A DNA stretch of 64,000 nt from Paenibacillus alkalitolerans (GCF_016482785.1 NZ_JAEMXM010000004.1:248001-312000), one strand, 5' to 3'; counted from the stretch's first letter, positions 21,561 through 33,648 are shown. Numbers and translations: made by a program. The notes: generated by a model from the letters alone, not told the origin.

Positions 21561-21625
21561 ACAAGAAAAACCTCCTCTATATGCGGTCCGGCTTCCTTGA
21601 ATGCGCATCGATAGAAGTTTTTGTC
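21561..21625. repeat. Hairpin repeat family, copy 3
   Basis: ACAAGAAAAACCTC and the distant ATAGAAGTTTTTGT form the outer arms. The segment between them aligns with 6376-6436 of copy 1, including CGCTTCCT/GGCTTCCT and CGATAGAAGTTTTT. It lies between the divergent mtnK and dps genes. Confidence 0.6.
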
Positions 21626-21689
21626 ATAAAAATTTGAAGCGGGACGCAACATAATGGTATGATGAAAAAGGAAGGTGAAAGCGCACGTT

Positions 21690-22163
21690 ATGGTTATTGC
21701 TCAGGAGGGAACGGCAATCGGAACGAACGATAAAGTTGCTGCCGCATTAAACAAGCAAATAGCGAATTGGAACGTCCTGTATGTGAAGCTTCACAATTTT
21801 CATTGGTTTGTCAAAGGACAGCAATTTTTCACGCTGCATCTGAAGTTTGAAGAATTGTATAACGAAGCCGCACTGCACATCGACGAGTTGGCTGAGCGCG
21901 TTCTTGCGATCGGGGGACGGCCGCTTGCCACGATGAAGGAATATTTGGCGGAATCGTCCGTGAGAGAAGCGTCCGGGAACGAGAACGCTTCGGGAATGGT
22001 GAGCTCCGTCGCCTCCGACTTCCGAACCTTGATCGGCGAACTGAAACAGGGTATGGAAGCGGCGCAAGCCGCGGGGGACGAAACAACGGCGGATATGCTG
22101 CTGGCTATCCATACATCGCTTGAAAAGCACGTTTGGATGCTGACTTCCTTTAACGAATCTTAA
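21690..22163 (+). CDS. dps: Dps family ferritin-like DNA-protection protein
   Basis: 157-residue Dps/MrgA-type protein expected to form a dodecamer that oxidises and stores iron and shields DNA during oxidative stress. The inter-subunit ferroxidase ligands are seen in [10 protein letters not shown] and in [17 protein letters not shown]. The four-helix pattern is complete. ATG at 21690 follows GGAAGGTGA about 11 bases upstream; the in-frame GTG at 21675 overlaps that site. No clear PerR box was seen. A terminator follows. Confidence 0.92.
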   Translation: MVIAQEGTAIGTNDKVAAALNKQIANWNVLYVKLHNFHWFVKGQQFFTLHLKFEELYNEAALHIDELAERVLAIGGRPLATMKEYLAESSVREASGNENASGMVSSVASDFRTLIGELKQGMEAAQAAGDETTADMLLAIHTSLEKHVWMLTSFNES

Positions 22164-22171
22164 CGGCACAG

Positions 22172-22206
22172 AACACCTGCCTCCGCGCGAAGCAGGTGTT
22201 TTATTT
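22172..22206 (+). terminator. Intrinsic terminator of dps
   Basis: AACACCTGC (22172-22180) pairs with GCAGGTGTT (22192-22200), followed by TTATTT. Confidence 0.85.
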
Positions 22207-22350
22207 AACAGGTCATCTACGTCCTTCAAAGTGCCGTTTAGCCGATAGATGAAATAATGCAGCGGCAAAGGCTGCCGCTAGACAACGAGATGGGAGATTC
22301 GCCGAAATGTAAGAGGCTCTTAAAGCTTGTTTTTCGGGGAGGAACGATTG

Positions 22351-22938
22351 ATGAATACGAACTTTATCGCCCTGAAGGAATGGGCTTCCGCGATCGAAGC
22401 GTTCACGGACGGGCGCCAAATCATCGCTTTGCGCAAAGGCGGGATCCATGAGGAAACGAGAGAGTTCAAGCTCGAAAGCGACTCGTTCTTGTTTTTTCCG
22501 GCTTACGAGCATCAGAAGGAGCATTTGATTAAGGAGCAATACCGGCACTATGTGTCCGATGTCATGCGCCGAAGGGCGCCTGACGATCAGACGTTCGAGA
22601 TCAGAGCGTGGGCCGAAGTCGTCGAAGACGTTCCGATCCGCGATGAGAATCAGTTGAAGGCGATCGACGATTTTCATATATGGACTGACGATTATGCGCA
22701 AGAACGTTTGCGGTGGAAACGAACGCAGCCCCTCCACTGCTTGCTGTTGCGCGTTCATGTGCTTGAGCGGCCGGTAACGGTATATAACGATGCCGCGTTT
22801 ACGGGGTGCAAATCGTGGATTCGATTGGAGCTTCCCGCCGTTTTGCCGGACAGCCGTCCCGCAATGAGCGGCGAAACGTTCAGCAGAACGGTTGCCGACA
22901 TAAAAAAGAAGCTGAGCGAATTCGAAAGCGGCAACTAG
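22351..22938 (+). CDS. DUF1802 family protein
   Basis: 195 residues. The start NFIALKEWASAIEAFTDGRQ and the LRKGGIHEETREF motif mark DUF1802, and the end ARPAMSGETF-type segment fits too. The family is cytoplasmic and uncharacterised. ATG at 22351 is preceded by GGGGAGG at a suitable distance; an in-frame TTG directly before it is the alternative. It appears monocistronic, between dps and the suf operon. Confidence 0.75.
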   Translation: MNTNFIALKEWASAIEAFTDGRQIIALRKGGIHEETREFKLESDSFLFFPAYEHQKEHLIKEQYRHYVSDVMRRRAPDDQTFEIRAWAEVVEDVPIRDENQLKAIDDFHIWTDDYAQERLRWKRTQPLHCLLLRVHVLERPVTVYNDAAFTGCKSWIRLELPAVLPDSRPAMSGETFSRTVADIKKKLSEFESGN

Positions 22939-22993
22939 AACGGCTTGGCCAAAATGTCCGCTGTTAATGGTTCCTTGATTGTTACCCTCCAAT

Positions 22994-23048
22994 TATAATA
23001 AAATTAAGTATTGAGAATCACTGAGAATCAATTTAGAATGATTATAAG
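22994..23048 (+). promoter_or_regulatory. suf operon promoter region with a 10-bp repeated Fur-like operator
   Basis: TATAAT at 22994-22999 lacks a good -35 partner. Directly downstream three 10-base units repeat in phase: TTGAGAATCA, CTGAGAATCA and ATTTAGAATG (23011-23040), then ATTATAAG. TGAGAATCA and GAATGATTAT resemble pieces of Fur-type boxes and sit on one face of the helix over the predicted transcription start. Confidence 0.45.
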
Positions 23049-23079
23049 AAGAAAAGAATTCTGGAAGGGGTTTATGAGA

Positions 23080-23916
23080 ATGAGCAATGCGCCTGTGTTG
23101 ACAATAGAAAATCTTCGATCGGAGATCGAAGGCAAAGAAATCCTTAAAGGATTGTCTTTGGAAATAAAGGGCGGCGAAATTCACGCCATCATGGGTCCGA
23201 ACGGAACCGGCAAAAGCACATTGGCTTCCGCGCTGATGGGACACCCGAAGTATGAGGTGACCGGAGGAAGCGTAACGCTCGACGGCGAGGACGTGCTTGA
23301 GATGGGTGTCGACGAGCGGGCGCTGGCCGGGTTGTTCTTGGCGATGCAGTATCCAAGCGAAATTACGGGCGTGACGAACGCCGACTTCTTGCGCAGCGCG
23401 ATCAACGCGCGCCGCGGAGAAGGCAACGAAGTTTCGCTGATTAAGTTTATCCGCCAGATGGAAAGCAAGATGAAAGAGCTGGATATGGATCCCCAATTCA
23501 TGCACCGCTACCTTAATGAAGGCTTCTCCGGCGGGGAGAAGAAGCGCAATGAAATTTTGCAGATGATGATGCTTGAACCGCGCATCGTCATCCTGGACGA
23601 AATCGATTCCGGCCTTGACATCGACGCCCTGAAGATCGTAGCGGCTGGCGTCAACGCGATGCGTTCGGCCGAGCGCACCTTCTTGATCATCACCCACTAT
23701 CAGCGCTTGTTAAATTATATTAAGCCGGATTTCGTTCATGTCATGATGCAGGGAAGAATTGTTAAATCCGGAGGTGCGGAGCTTGCCGAACGGCTTGAAG
23801 CGGAAGGTTACGACTGGGTGAAGGAAGAACTCGGAATCGAAGACGAGACGGTAGGCGGAAATGACAAAGATGAATTCGTCGTGCCGATGAATACCACCGC
23901 ACCGAAATTTTCGTAA
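23080..23916 (+). CDS. sufC: Fe-S cluster assembly ATPase
   Basis: ATPase of the SufBC2D scaffold that builds iron-sulfur clusters. Walker A MGPNGTGKST, signature FSGGEKKRNEI, Walker B IVILDEIDSGLDIDAL and the switch His in IITHYQRLL are intact. 278 residues, slightly longer than usual because of a charged C-terminal tail after ELGIEDE. ATG at 23080 is nine bases after GGAAGGGG; an ATG at 23074 is too close, and a longer frame from 23011 runs through the operator-like repeats. First gene of sufCDSUB; 13 bases separate it from sufD. Confidence 0.95.
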   Translation: MSNAPVLTIENLRSEIEGKEILKGLSLEIKGGEIHAIMGPNGTGKSTLASALMGHPKYEVTGGSVTLDGEDVLEMGVDERALAGLFLAMQYPSEITGVTNADFLRSAINARRGEGNEVSLIKFIRQMESKMKELDMDPQFMHRYLNEGFSGGEKKRNEILQMMMLEPRIVILDEIDSGLDIDALKIVAAGVNAMRSAERTFLIITHYQRLLNYIKPDFVHVMMQGRIVKSGGAELAERLEAEGYDWVKEELGIEDETVGGNDKDEFVVPMNTTAPKFS

Positions 23917-23929
23917 GGGGGTGGAGCGA

Positions 23930-26875
<2,946 letters not shown>

Positions 26876-26917
26876 AGGTTTGGTTTATAGAGTACAAAAT
26901 AAGGAGGTTGAATGGTA

Positions 26918-28315
26918 ATGGCGAAGCAAATGCCGGAAATAGGCGAGTACAAATATGGTTTTCGCGACGAGCATAAAGCGGTGTTTCAATCAGGCAAAGG
27001 TTTGAATCCGGAAATTGTTCGAAGCATCTCCAAGATGAAGAACGAACCGGAATGGATGTTGGAGTTTCGTTTGAAGTCGCTCGAGCAATTCAACAAGATG
27101 GCTATGCCGCGTTGGGGCGGAAATCTTGACGAGCTCGATTTCGACGACATCCAGTACTATGTGAAGCCGTCCGAGAAGCAGGGCAAGACTTGGGAAGAGG
27201 TTCCCACGGAAATTAAGGAAACGTTCGACAAGCTCGGCATTCCGGAAGCGGAACAGAAATTTCTGGCCGGCGTCTCGGCTCAGTATGAATCCGAAGTCGT
27301 CTACCACAGCATGCAGAAGGAACTCGAAGATCAAGGCGTTATCTTCATGGACACGGATTCCGCGCTGCGCGAGCATCCGGAGCTGTTCAAGAAATATTTC
27401 GGCACCGTCGTCCCTCCTGCCGACAATAAGTTTGCGGCATTGAACAGCGCCGTATGGTCCGGCGGCAGCTTCATCTACGTGCCGAAGGGCGTCAAGTGCG
27501 AAATTCCGCTGCAGGCTTACTTCCGCATCAACTCGGAAAACATGGGTCAGTTCGAGCGCACGCTCATCATCGTCGACGAAGGTGCGTTCGTCCATTACGT
27601 CGAAGGCTGCACGGCGCCGATCTACAGCACCAACTCTCTGCACAGCGCGGTCGTGGAAATCCTCTGCTTGAAGGATTCCCGCTGCCGATATACGACGATC
27701 CAAAATTGGGCTCCGAACATCTTCAACCTCGTCACGAAGCGCGCGGTTGCAGAAGAGAACGCCACAATGGAATGGGTCGACGGAAACATCGGCTCGAAGT
27801 TGACGATGAAGTATCCGGCGGTCGTGCTCAAGGGCCGCGGCGCGAAAGGCATGGTCCTCTCCATCGCGGTGGCGGGCAAAGGCCAGCACCAGGACGCCGG
27901 AGCGAAGATGATCCACCTCGCGCCCGAGACGACGTCCACCATCGTTTCCAAGTCGATCTCGAAGCACGGCGGGAAGGTTACGTACCGCGGGTTGGCTTCC
28001 TTCGGGCGAAATTCCCAAGGGTCGAAGGCGAACATCAAGTGCGACACGCTGATCATGGATAATCAGTCGACGTCGGATACGATTCCTTACAATGAAATCT
28101 TAAACGACAACATTACGCTCGAGCACGAAGCTACCGTATCCAAGGTGTCTGAGGACCAATTGTTCTACCTCATGAGCCGCGGATTGTCGGAAGCCGAAGC
28201 GACGCAAATGATCGTAATGGGCTTCATCGAGCCGTTCACGAAAGAGCTGCCGATGGAATACGCGGTCGAGATGAACCGTCTCATCAAGTTCGAGATGGAA
28301 GGCTCGATCGGTTAA
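26918..28315 (+). CDS. sufB: Fe-S cluster assembly scaffold SufB
   Basis: 465 residues; the subunit on which the nascent cluster forms. Nearly the whole sequence is family-typical, for example [52 protein letters not shown] and the closing [20 protein letters not shown] at 26918 is ten bases after AAGGAGG and matches relatives; the ATG at 26912 is only four bases away. Last gene of the operon, followed by a strong terminator. Confidence 0.96.
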   Translation: MAKQMPEIGEYKYGFRDEHKAVFQSGKGLNPEIVRSISKMKNEPEWMLEFRLKSLEQFNKMAMPRWGGNLDELDFDDIQYYVKPSEKQGKTWEEVPTEIKETFDKLGIPEAEQKFLAGVSAQYESEVVYHSMQKELEDQGVIFMDTDSALREHPELFKKYFGTVVPPADNKFAALNSAVWSGGSFIYVPKGVKCEIPLQAYFRINSENMGQFERTLIIVDEGAFVHYVEGCTAPIYSTNSLHSAVVEILCLKDSRCRYTTIQNWAPNIFNLVTKRAVAEENATMEWVDGNIGSKLTMKYPAVVLKGRGAKGMVLSIAVAGKGQHQDAGAKMIHLAPETTSTIVSKSISKHGGKVTYRGLASFGRNSQGSKANIKCDTLIMDNQSTSDTIPYNEILNDNITLEHEATVSKVSEDQLFYLMSRGLSEAEATQMIVMGFIEPFTKELPMEYAVEMNRLIKFEMEGSIG

Positions 28316-28330
28316 CGCTTGTTGAACAAA

Positions 28331-28376
28331 AATACGTGTCCGCAGCGGCTTCTTGCCGCTCGGACACGTATTTTTT
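28331..28376 (+). terminator. Intrinsic terminator of the suf operon
   Basis: AATACGTGTCCG (28331-28342) pairs with CGGACACGTATT (28361-28372), with an inner AGCGGC/GCCGCT stem and a run of six T ending at 28376. Confidence 0.93.
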
Positions 28377-28429
28377 AACGTTATAATTTAAAAAAATTCT
28401 GCTGCAACGTGTGCGTTGGTATTGAACAA

Positions 28430-28798
28430 TTACCGGCTTTTCCGGGCTCTCTTCATCATAAAGAACAGGCCCCCGCACATTGCTAAAATAACAAGTATTG
28501 CAAGGATTAATTGTGTATTACCTGCGAGCGCCAACCCACCCATACTCGCATTTACACTTGCTGATCCTCCTCCGCTGCCAGGTGAAGCATGACCATGTTT
28601 TTCTTTAAATTTCTCATATTTATTGGCAAGCTCTTGTAATCCCTGTTTAACACCTTTGTCGGCTTGCAAGGTTTGATTTTTTCTTACATCATCGCCGGCG
28701 TCAAGCCCGAAATTTTGTTTTTCCGCTCCCACCGATTGCTTATAGTTCTCAAAGTCCTTTACAACAGCCTCCCTTATGTCGTTTGGAACTTTTGCCAA
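28430..28798 (-). CDS. Membrane-anchored hypothetical protein, probably frameshifted at its 5' end
   Basis: The open frame (122 codons, only TTG at 28798 as a start, no ribosome site) has a charged helical part with IREAVVKDFENYKQ, then a Gly/Ser-rich linker, one membrane helix and a basic tail. In another frame, an ATG at 28841 overlaps the preceding gene's stop (ATGA) and reads a lipoprotein-like signal, MTRKMVLMLIMACSVGK, before stopping at 28749. Removing one base from the four-base T run at 28790-28793 (plus strand) joins that signal to this frame exactly. The gene is therefore probably 28430-28841 with an indel, or a sequencing error. Family unknown. Confidence 0.55.
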   Translation of the reverse strand: MAKVPNDIREAVVKDFENYKQSVGAEKQNFGLDAGDDVRKNQTLQADKGVKQGLQELANKYEKFKEKHGHASPGSGGGSASVNASMGGLALAGNTQLILAILVILAMCGGLFFMMKRARKSR

Positions 28799-28837
28799 CG
28801 CTGCACGCCATAATTAACATTAGGACCATTTTTCGAG

Positions 28838-29092
28838 TCATAACAATGTCGGATCGAACCAAAAGACTGCGCCGACCGTGGCCGCCCAAATGACCGCGAT
28901 GAGCAGCGACAATCCGCCGAGCAGCATGCCGGCGTTCCCGGAACCGCGCCGGCGGCCGGAATGAACCGCGCCGATAATGAACGCGATGAGACCGAGCACG
29001 AGCCCGACGGGTAAAAACAAAATCAGAAGATTGCACAGACATGCGGCGAGACCGAGCCCCCAAGCCGCAGCAGATTGATGAACCCGCTCCAT
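28838..29092 (-). CDS. Small DUF4190-like membrane protein
   Basis: 84 residues with two hydrophobic segments (LAACLCNLLILFLPVGLVLG and LLGGLSLLIAVIWAATVGAVF) joined by a short Arg/Gly-rich loop. ATG at 29092 is preceded by AAGGAGA ten bases upstream; an ATG nine bases earlier is too near that site. Its stop overlaps the start of the apparently frameshifted gene, so they form a two-gene unit. No function known. Confidence 0.65.
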   Translation of the reverse strand: MERVHQSAAAWGLGLAACLCNLLILFLPVGLVLGLIAFIIGAVHSGRRRGSGNAGMLLGGLSLLIAVIWAATVGAVFWFDPTLL

Positions 29093-29239
29093 GACGGACA
29101 TTCTCCTTCCATACGTTGCAAACAGGTACATTTTACCACACGGACGTTGTTTGCGCTTGCCTTTCCCCTTGCATATTTTCCCCTCCGGCTCCAAAACCTA
29201 ATCCCGTCAACTCATGAAAAGGAGCTGGGGCAATCAATC

Positions 29240-30415
29240 ATGTTCCGCATATCGAAATCGTTATTAATCGTTCTTGCTGCCGCCGTATTCGTGACTTCGT
29301 GCGCCGGAGGCAATACCGCGAACAACCGCGACGATGCAACCCAATCGGGTCAAATGGCGGGCGGAATCACCGGACAAGGCGTATATGATCCGAACACCCG
29401 CGCCAACAATCCGGATAGGGACATGCTTCCGGGCAACGGCTTGCGTTCTCCCTACCCGCGGCAATCGGTCCGTCCGTTAAATCAAGCGTCGCCGGACGGC
29501 GGCGGAACCGGGATGCGAATGCAGCAGCAGGGAACCGTCATTCCTTATTTCAATATGGAAGACGGCCAGTATATTGCTGCCGAAGCTCTTGTGCAATTGC
29601 TCGAATATAAGAACTCGCAGTTTGACGCCGACACGAATGAAATGCAAGTAGGCGACACCGACGTGTTTTTGCGGCTTCGCGCAAACTCCAAGGAGGCCGA
29701 GCTTGCAGGCGCTCCAGTTACGCTCTCCGCGCCTCCGAAGATGGTCGAAGGCAAATTGATGATCCCGAAATCGGCGGTCATCGATTTGTTCCAAGAAGAG
29801 ATGGTGTTCGACGTTACTCCGGAAGGTCTCGTTGTCTACCCTTCCGACGGTGCGGATGCAGGCGGCACTGAAGATGCCCAAGGTCAAACCGTTGATGACG
29901 GGCTTGATTTCGCTGACGATCCCAGCGATCCTTTCAAGGGCGACGAAGATGCGGAGGGCGTATTCCTCAACGAATCCGAATTGCCGCCGGGAGAAGCCGT
30001 GCCTGCTCTAAAAAACATCAATATGAACAGCTTGATTCGCACGGCTAAGAGGTATTTGGGCGTTAAGTACCGGTTCGGCGCAGGTCCTTACCCAAGAACG
30101 AACCGGTTTGACTGTTCGTCATATACGCGGTATGTATTCGCAAAGTATGGAGTCAGTCTTCCCCGCACGGCAAGACAACAAATCAGAGTAGGGAATACGG
30201 TGTCGCGAAAAAGTTTGCGCAGAGGCGATTTGTTGTTTTTCTATGTGCCGGGACGGTTCAAGTCGAATAAAACCGCGGGTCACGTGGGGATATATATGGG
30301 CAACGGAAGAATGATCGACGCGAATACGGGACCGAAGAACGGAGTTCAAATCCATAACATCAATAGCGCCTACTGGAAAAGAACGTTCCTCCGGGCAAAA
30401 CGAGTTGCATATTGA
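29240..30415 (+). CDS. NlpC/P60 family lipoprotein, cell-wall endopeptidase
   Basis: 391 residues. Signal peptide with lipobox VTSC, so the protein is anchored outside the membrane. A long Asn/Gly-rich region follows, then a copper-amine-oxidase-N-like segment (about residues 95-200, EDGQYIAAEALVQLL and later KSAVIDLFQEEM), a linker, and a C-terminal NlpC/P60 domain from about 270. The catalytic Cys292 (FDCSSY) and His348 (GHVGIYMG) are present, so it should cleave peptidoglycan stem peptides. ATG at 29240 has a distant GGAG. A large hairpin follows. Confidence 0.88.
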   Translation: MFRISKSLLIVLAAAVFVTSCAGGNTANNRDDATQSGQMAGGITGQGVYDPNTRANNPDRDMLPGNGLRSPYPRQSVRPLNQASPDGGGTGMRMQQQGTVIPYFNMEDGQYIAAEALVQLLEYKNSQFDADTNEMQVGDTDVFLRLRANSKEAELAGAPVTLSAPPKMVEGKLMIPKSAVIDLFQEEMVFDVTPEGLVVYPSDGADAGGTEDAQGQTVDDGLDFADDPSDPFKGDEDAEGVFLNESELPPGEAVPALKNINMNSLIRTAKRYLGVKYRFGAGPYPRTNRFDCSSYTRYVFAKYGVSLPRTARQQIRVGNTVSRKSLRRGDLLFFYVPGRFKSNKTAGHVGIYMGNGRMIDANTGPKNGVQIHNINSAYWKRTFLRAKRVAY

Positions 30416-30420
30416 CGGCG

Positions 30421-30458
30421 GAGAAAGCCTTCAACCGATTGCGGTTGAAGGCTTTCTC
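30421..30458. terminator. Long perfect hairpin between convergent genes
   Basis: GAGAAAGCCTTCAACCG (30421-30437) and its perfect 17-base complement (30442-30458) have a four-base loop, ATTG. No U-tract follows on either strand, yet the position between the NlpC/P60 gene and moaE suits a bidirectional transcription end. Confidence 0.6.
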
Positions 30459-30471
30459 TCCGTTAGCCGAC

Positions 30472-30903
30472 TTATTCAAGTGGGTTCCATGGGCCGGTTT
30501 GCGCGCCTTTCCATTCGGATCCGTCCTCCCACACCTCTTTCTTCCAGATCGGCACGATTTGCTTGAGCCGCTCGATCGCGTACCTGCTCGCTTCATAGCA
30601 GGTTTCCCTGTGAGGCGCGGACACGGAGATGACGACGCTCGCTTCCTCGACATTCACCCTTCCGATTCGATGAGTGATGGCGCAGCGCGCCCCCTCCCAC
30701 TTCTGGGCGATTTCGTTGCCGATTTGCTCCATCGCCTTGAGCGCCATCGGCTCATATGCTTCATATTCAAGCAGCACGGTTCGTTTCCCGTGCGTCCATT
30801 CCCGCGTCGTACCGATAAAAGCGAGCGTCGCACCGTGCTCCGGGCGGATCGTCTTGGCGGTCACTTGTTCTATATCGATTTTCCCGGTTGTGATAGTATA
30901 CAT
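30472..30903 (-). CDS. moaE: Molybdopterin synthase catalytic subunit
   Basis: Transfers sulfur from MoaD thiocarboxylate to precursor Z in molybdenum cofactor synthesis. 143 residues. Family markers are GATLAFIGTTREWTHGK, LEYEAYEPMA, HRIGRV and the C-terminal PIWKKEVWEDGSEW with its active-site lysines. ATG at 30903 (GGGG six bases upstream) is used; GTG at 30933 with GGGGAG upstream would add ten residues and is a fair alternative. moaD is not adjacent. Divergent from moaA. Confidence 0.93.
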   Translation of the reverse strand: MYTITTGKIDIEQVTAKTIRPEHGATLAFIGTTREWTHGKRTVLLEYEAYEPMALKAMEQIGNEIAQKWEGARCAITHRIGRVNVEEASVVISVSAPHRETCYEASRYAIERLKQIVPIWKKEVWEDGSEWKGAQTGPWNPLE

Positions 30904-31079
30904 GCCGTTCCCCGTATCGCGTTTCGATTCCACTTCTGGTCTCCCCGTTTCAAAAAAAGTTTGCCATGTACGAAAGCATACCATATTAGATCCAAGAAGC
31001 GCATGATTGTTCCTACATTCGTTGCCTGAAATGTGGTACACTGATGGGAATAACGCTGCAAAGATAGGAGGGGTCAGCC

Positions 31080-32084
31080 ATGCCGTTGCCGCTCACCGAC
31101 CGATTCGGCCGGGTGCACGATTACTTGCGTATTTCCGTTACGGATCAATGCAATTTGCGCTGCCTCTACTGCATGCCTGAAGAAGGCTTGGAGTTTATGG
31201 AGAAGAGCCGTTTGTTGACGGCGGACGAGATGAGATCCATCGTCGCCGCCGCGGCCAAGCTCGGCATCCGCAAAATACGAATCACGGGCGGCGAACCGCT
31301 CGTGCGCAAAGATATTGTAGAAATTGTAGAAGCGGTCGCTTCCGCGCCGGGGATCGAGGACGTTTCCCTTACAACGAACGGCCTGCTGCTGGCCTCGAAA
31401 GCGGAAGCCTTAAAGAAGGCCGGTTTAAGACGCGTCAACATTTCTCTTGATACGCTCGATCCGGCCAAATTCGTCATGATCGCCCGCCGAGGCGACCTCG
31501 CGAAAGTGACCGAAGGCATTCGCGCGGCGGCGGAGGCCGGGTTTTCGCCGATCAAGCTGAACTGCGTGCTGTTAAAGGGCATCAACGAGAGCGAAATCGC
31601 CGATTTTTTACGGATGTCGCATGAGAAGCCGCTGCACGTCCGTTTCATAGAATATATGCCGATCGGCCATGCTGACGAGGGATGGCGGAGCTTGTATTTG
31701 CCGCTTACGAAAGTGCTGGAGGTTGCCGGAGGCATGCCGTGGGCGTTCGAACGCATACCCGATGTGAAAGGGAACGGCCCCTCGGAGGATTGGCGCTTTG
31801 AAGGCGCTGCCGGCTCCTTCGGACTCATTCATCCGATCAGCGACCGCTTCTGTGAAAATTGCAACAGGCTGAGGCTGACCGCGGACGGTTATCTGAAACC
31901 ATGTCTGTATTGGGTCGACGAATTGTACTTGAAACCGTATGTCGGCGACGAAGAGGCGCTGACCGACATATTTTATAAAGCGATGGCTATAAAGCCTCTC
32001 AACCACGAGATGGCGTCAAAGCTGTCCGGAGAAGTCCAGACGCATGTGCCGACGAACCGGCGCATGTCGCAAATCGGGGGATAA
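31080..32084 (+). CDS. moaA: GTP 3',8-cyclase (molybdenum cofactor biosynthesis)
   Basis: Radical SAM enzyme that rearranges GTP in the first step of molybdenum cofactor synthesis. 334 residues. The N-terminal cluster cysteines are C24, C28 and C31 (CNLRCLYC), the SAM motif is GGEP, and the C-terminal substrate cluster uses C258, C261 and a third Cys in LKPC. The C-terminal Gly-Gly tail needed for activity is present. ATG at 31080 follows AGGAGGGG. It is divergent from moaE with a shared promoter region. I saw no convincing Moco riboswitch there. Confidence 0.95.
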   Translation: MPLPLTDRFGRVHDYLRISVTDQCNLRCLYCMPEEGLEFMEKSRLLTADEMRSIVAAAAKLGIRKIRITGGEPLVRKDIVEIVEAVASAPGIEDVSLTTNGLLLASKAEALKKAGLRRVNISLDTLDPAKFVMIARRGDLAKVTEGIRAAAEAGFSPIKLNCVLLKGINESEIADFLRMSHEKPLHVRFIEYMPIGHADEGWRSLYLPLTKVLEVAGGMPWAFERIPDVKGNGPSEDWRFEGAAGSFGLIHPISDRFCENCNRLRLTADGYLKPCLYWVDELYLKPYVGDEEALTDIFYKAMAIKPLNHEMASKLSGEVQTHVPTNRRMSQIGG

Positions 32085-32107
32085 CTGAGGCGGTGGCGGG
32101 GTCGGGT

Positions 32108-33589
32108 ATGTCTGACGAAAAGATAACGTTTGTCGTTCTGCACACGAACGATCTTCACAGCACTTTCGAAGCCATGCCTAGCATTCGGACGTTCTTTGAA
32201 GCGTGGCAGCGGCGCATTCCGCCCGGGCGCTTGCTGAAGTTCGATATAGGAGATCATATGGATCGAATGCGGCCGGAGACGGAAGGAACGTTCGGGCTGG
32301 CGAATATTGACGTGATGAATGCGACGGGTTACGACGCATGCGTGCTCGGAAATAATGAAGGCTTGACGTTCACCAAGGACATGTTGGACAGAGCGTTCGG
32401 GGAACGGGCGCGGTTTGCGGTGATCGGCACGAATATGTCGCTGCTGTCCGGCGGCGGCGATGAGCGGCTGATCCGGCCGGAATGGTTACGACCGTTTTTG
32501 ATGCACGAATGTGAGGGGGTGCGGATCGCCGTTATCGGCTTGACCGCCCCCTTCAACGATTTCTACCGGGAACTCGGATGGAAGGCGGAAGATCCGATCG
32601 ATTGCGCGCGCGCATGGGTTCAAGCTTTGCGCAATGAGGAGAAGGCTGACATGATCATTGCCCTGAGCCATCTTGGCCTGCCTCTGGACAAGCGATTGGC
32701 GGAAGAAGTGCCGGGGATCGATTTGATCCTCGGGGGGCACACGCATCATTTGCTTGAGGAGACGCTGGTTGTCGGCGGCTCGCATATCGGAGCGGCCGGC
32801 AAATTCGGCACCCATGCAGGGGTCGCGGAGATTACGGTGGATCGTGCGACGCGCCGTCCGGTCTCTATTAAGGGACATGCGGCCGACATGTCCCGCACGG
32901 CAGCGAGCGCCGAACTGGAGGCGCTCATAGAACGGCGCGCGGAGGATGCGCGCGCCGCGTTGCAGCGGGTCGTCGCAACGCTCGACGTCCCGCTGCGCGC
33001 GAGTCTCGAGCGGGAGTCGCCGCTCGGGAACTTGCTCGCCGCCGATTTGCGGCGGCGGTACAAAGCCGAGGTCGGCGTAGTCAACGCCGGCCAATTGCTC
33101 GACGGGCTGGAAGCCGGCCCCGTTACCGCCGAACGGCTGCTGGCCGTGTGCCCGTCGCCGATCAACCCGTGCACGATGCGGCTGCGCGGGGAATATTTGC
33201 TGCAAGCGCTGGAAGAAGCGCTGCTCGACGACCGCATTCATATGCCGATCCGCGGCTTCGGGTTTCGCGGAAAGGCGCTCGGAACGTTGTGCCTTGACGG
33301 AATTCGCGTCGAATATGACCCGGCAGCTCCTGAAGGACGAAAGCTGCAGCGGGCGTTCGTAGGCGATTATCCGCTGCAGCCCGAACGCGAATACTTGCTC
33401 GCAACGCTCGATATGTTTACGTTCCGGATCGGCTATCCGACGCTCGCGTCGGGCGTCGGGATCACCTACCATTTGCCCGAATTTATTCGCGATTGTTTGG
33501 CGGACCGGATCCGTTCCTTAAGCCCGGAACAACTTAATGAGGCTGGCATCCCCCGCTGGATAGCCGGAAATTATCATTCATTTGCTTAA
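32108..33589 (+). CDS. yunD: YunD-like 5'-nucleotidase / metallophosphoesterase
   Basis: 493 residues with an N-terminal calcineurin-like phosphoesterase domain and a C-terminal 5'-nucleotidase domain. Metal motifs are HTNDLHS, FDIGDHMD, LGNNEG (the Asn variant of GNHE usual in YunD), ALSHLG and GGHTHH. The C-terminal half includes NLLAADLRRRY and VNAGQL, which form the nucleoside pocket in the family. No signal peptide, so cytoplasmic, unlike UshA. ATG at 32108 is chosen; the GTG at 32093 is possible. It starts 23 bases after moaA. Confidence 0.87.
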   Translation: MSDEKITFVVLHTNDLHSTFEAMPSIRTFFEAWQRRIPPGRLLKFDIGDHMDRMRPETEGTFGLANIDVMNATGYDACVLGNNEGLTFTKDMLDRAFGERARFAVIGTNMSLLSGGGDERLIRPEWLRPFLMHECEGVRIAVIGLTAPFNDFYRELGWKAEDPIDCARAWVQALRNEEKADMIIALSHLGLPLDKRLAEEVPGIDLILGGHTHHLLEETLVVGGSHIGAAGKFGTHAGVAEITVDRATRRPVSIKGHAADMSRTAASAELEALIERRAEDARAALQRVVATLDVPLRASLERESPLGNLLAADLRRRYKAEVGVVNAGQLLDGLEAGPVTAERLLAVCPSPINPCTMRLRGEYLLQALEEALLDDRIHMPIRGFGFRGKALGTLCLDGIRVEYDPAAPEGRKLQRAFVGDYPLQPEREYLLATLDMFTFRIGYPTLASGVGITYHLPEFIRDCLADRIRSLSPEQLNEAGIPRWIAGNYHSFA

Positions 33590-33648
33590 CGGCGATAATA
33601 GTTTTCGTTTTGCCATTCATTACGTTACAATAAGCGTAGAGGTGGGTT

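Noticed and set aside
21479-21689. SAM riboswitch upstream of mtnK
   Set aside because: Looked for on the minus strand because Bacillus has one; the conserved core and a terminator are not visible.
29075-29239. Upstream extension of the NlpC/P60 gene
   Set aside because: The extra 55 residues are not signal-like, while the ATG at 29240 starts a clear lipoprotein signal peptide. The extension also runs over the divergent gene's start.
30904-31079. Moco riboswitch between moaE and moaA
   Set aside because: No convincing multi-stem structure or conserved core could be seen by eye in either direction.
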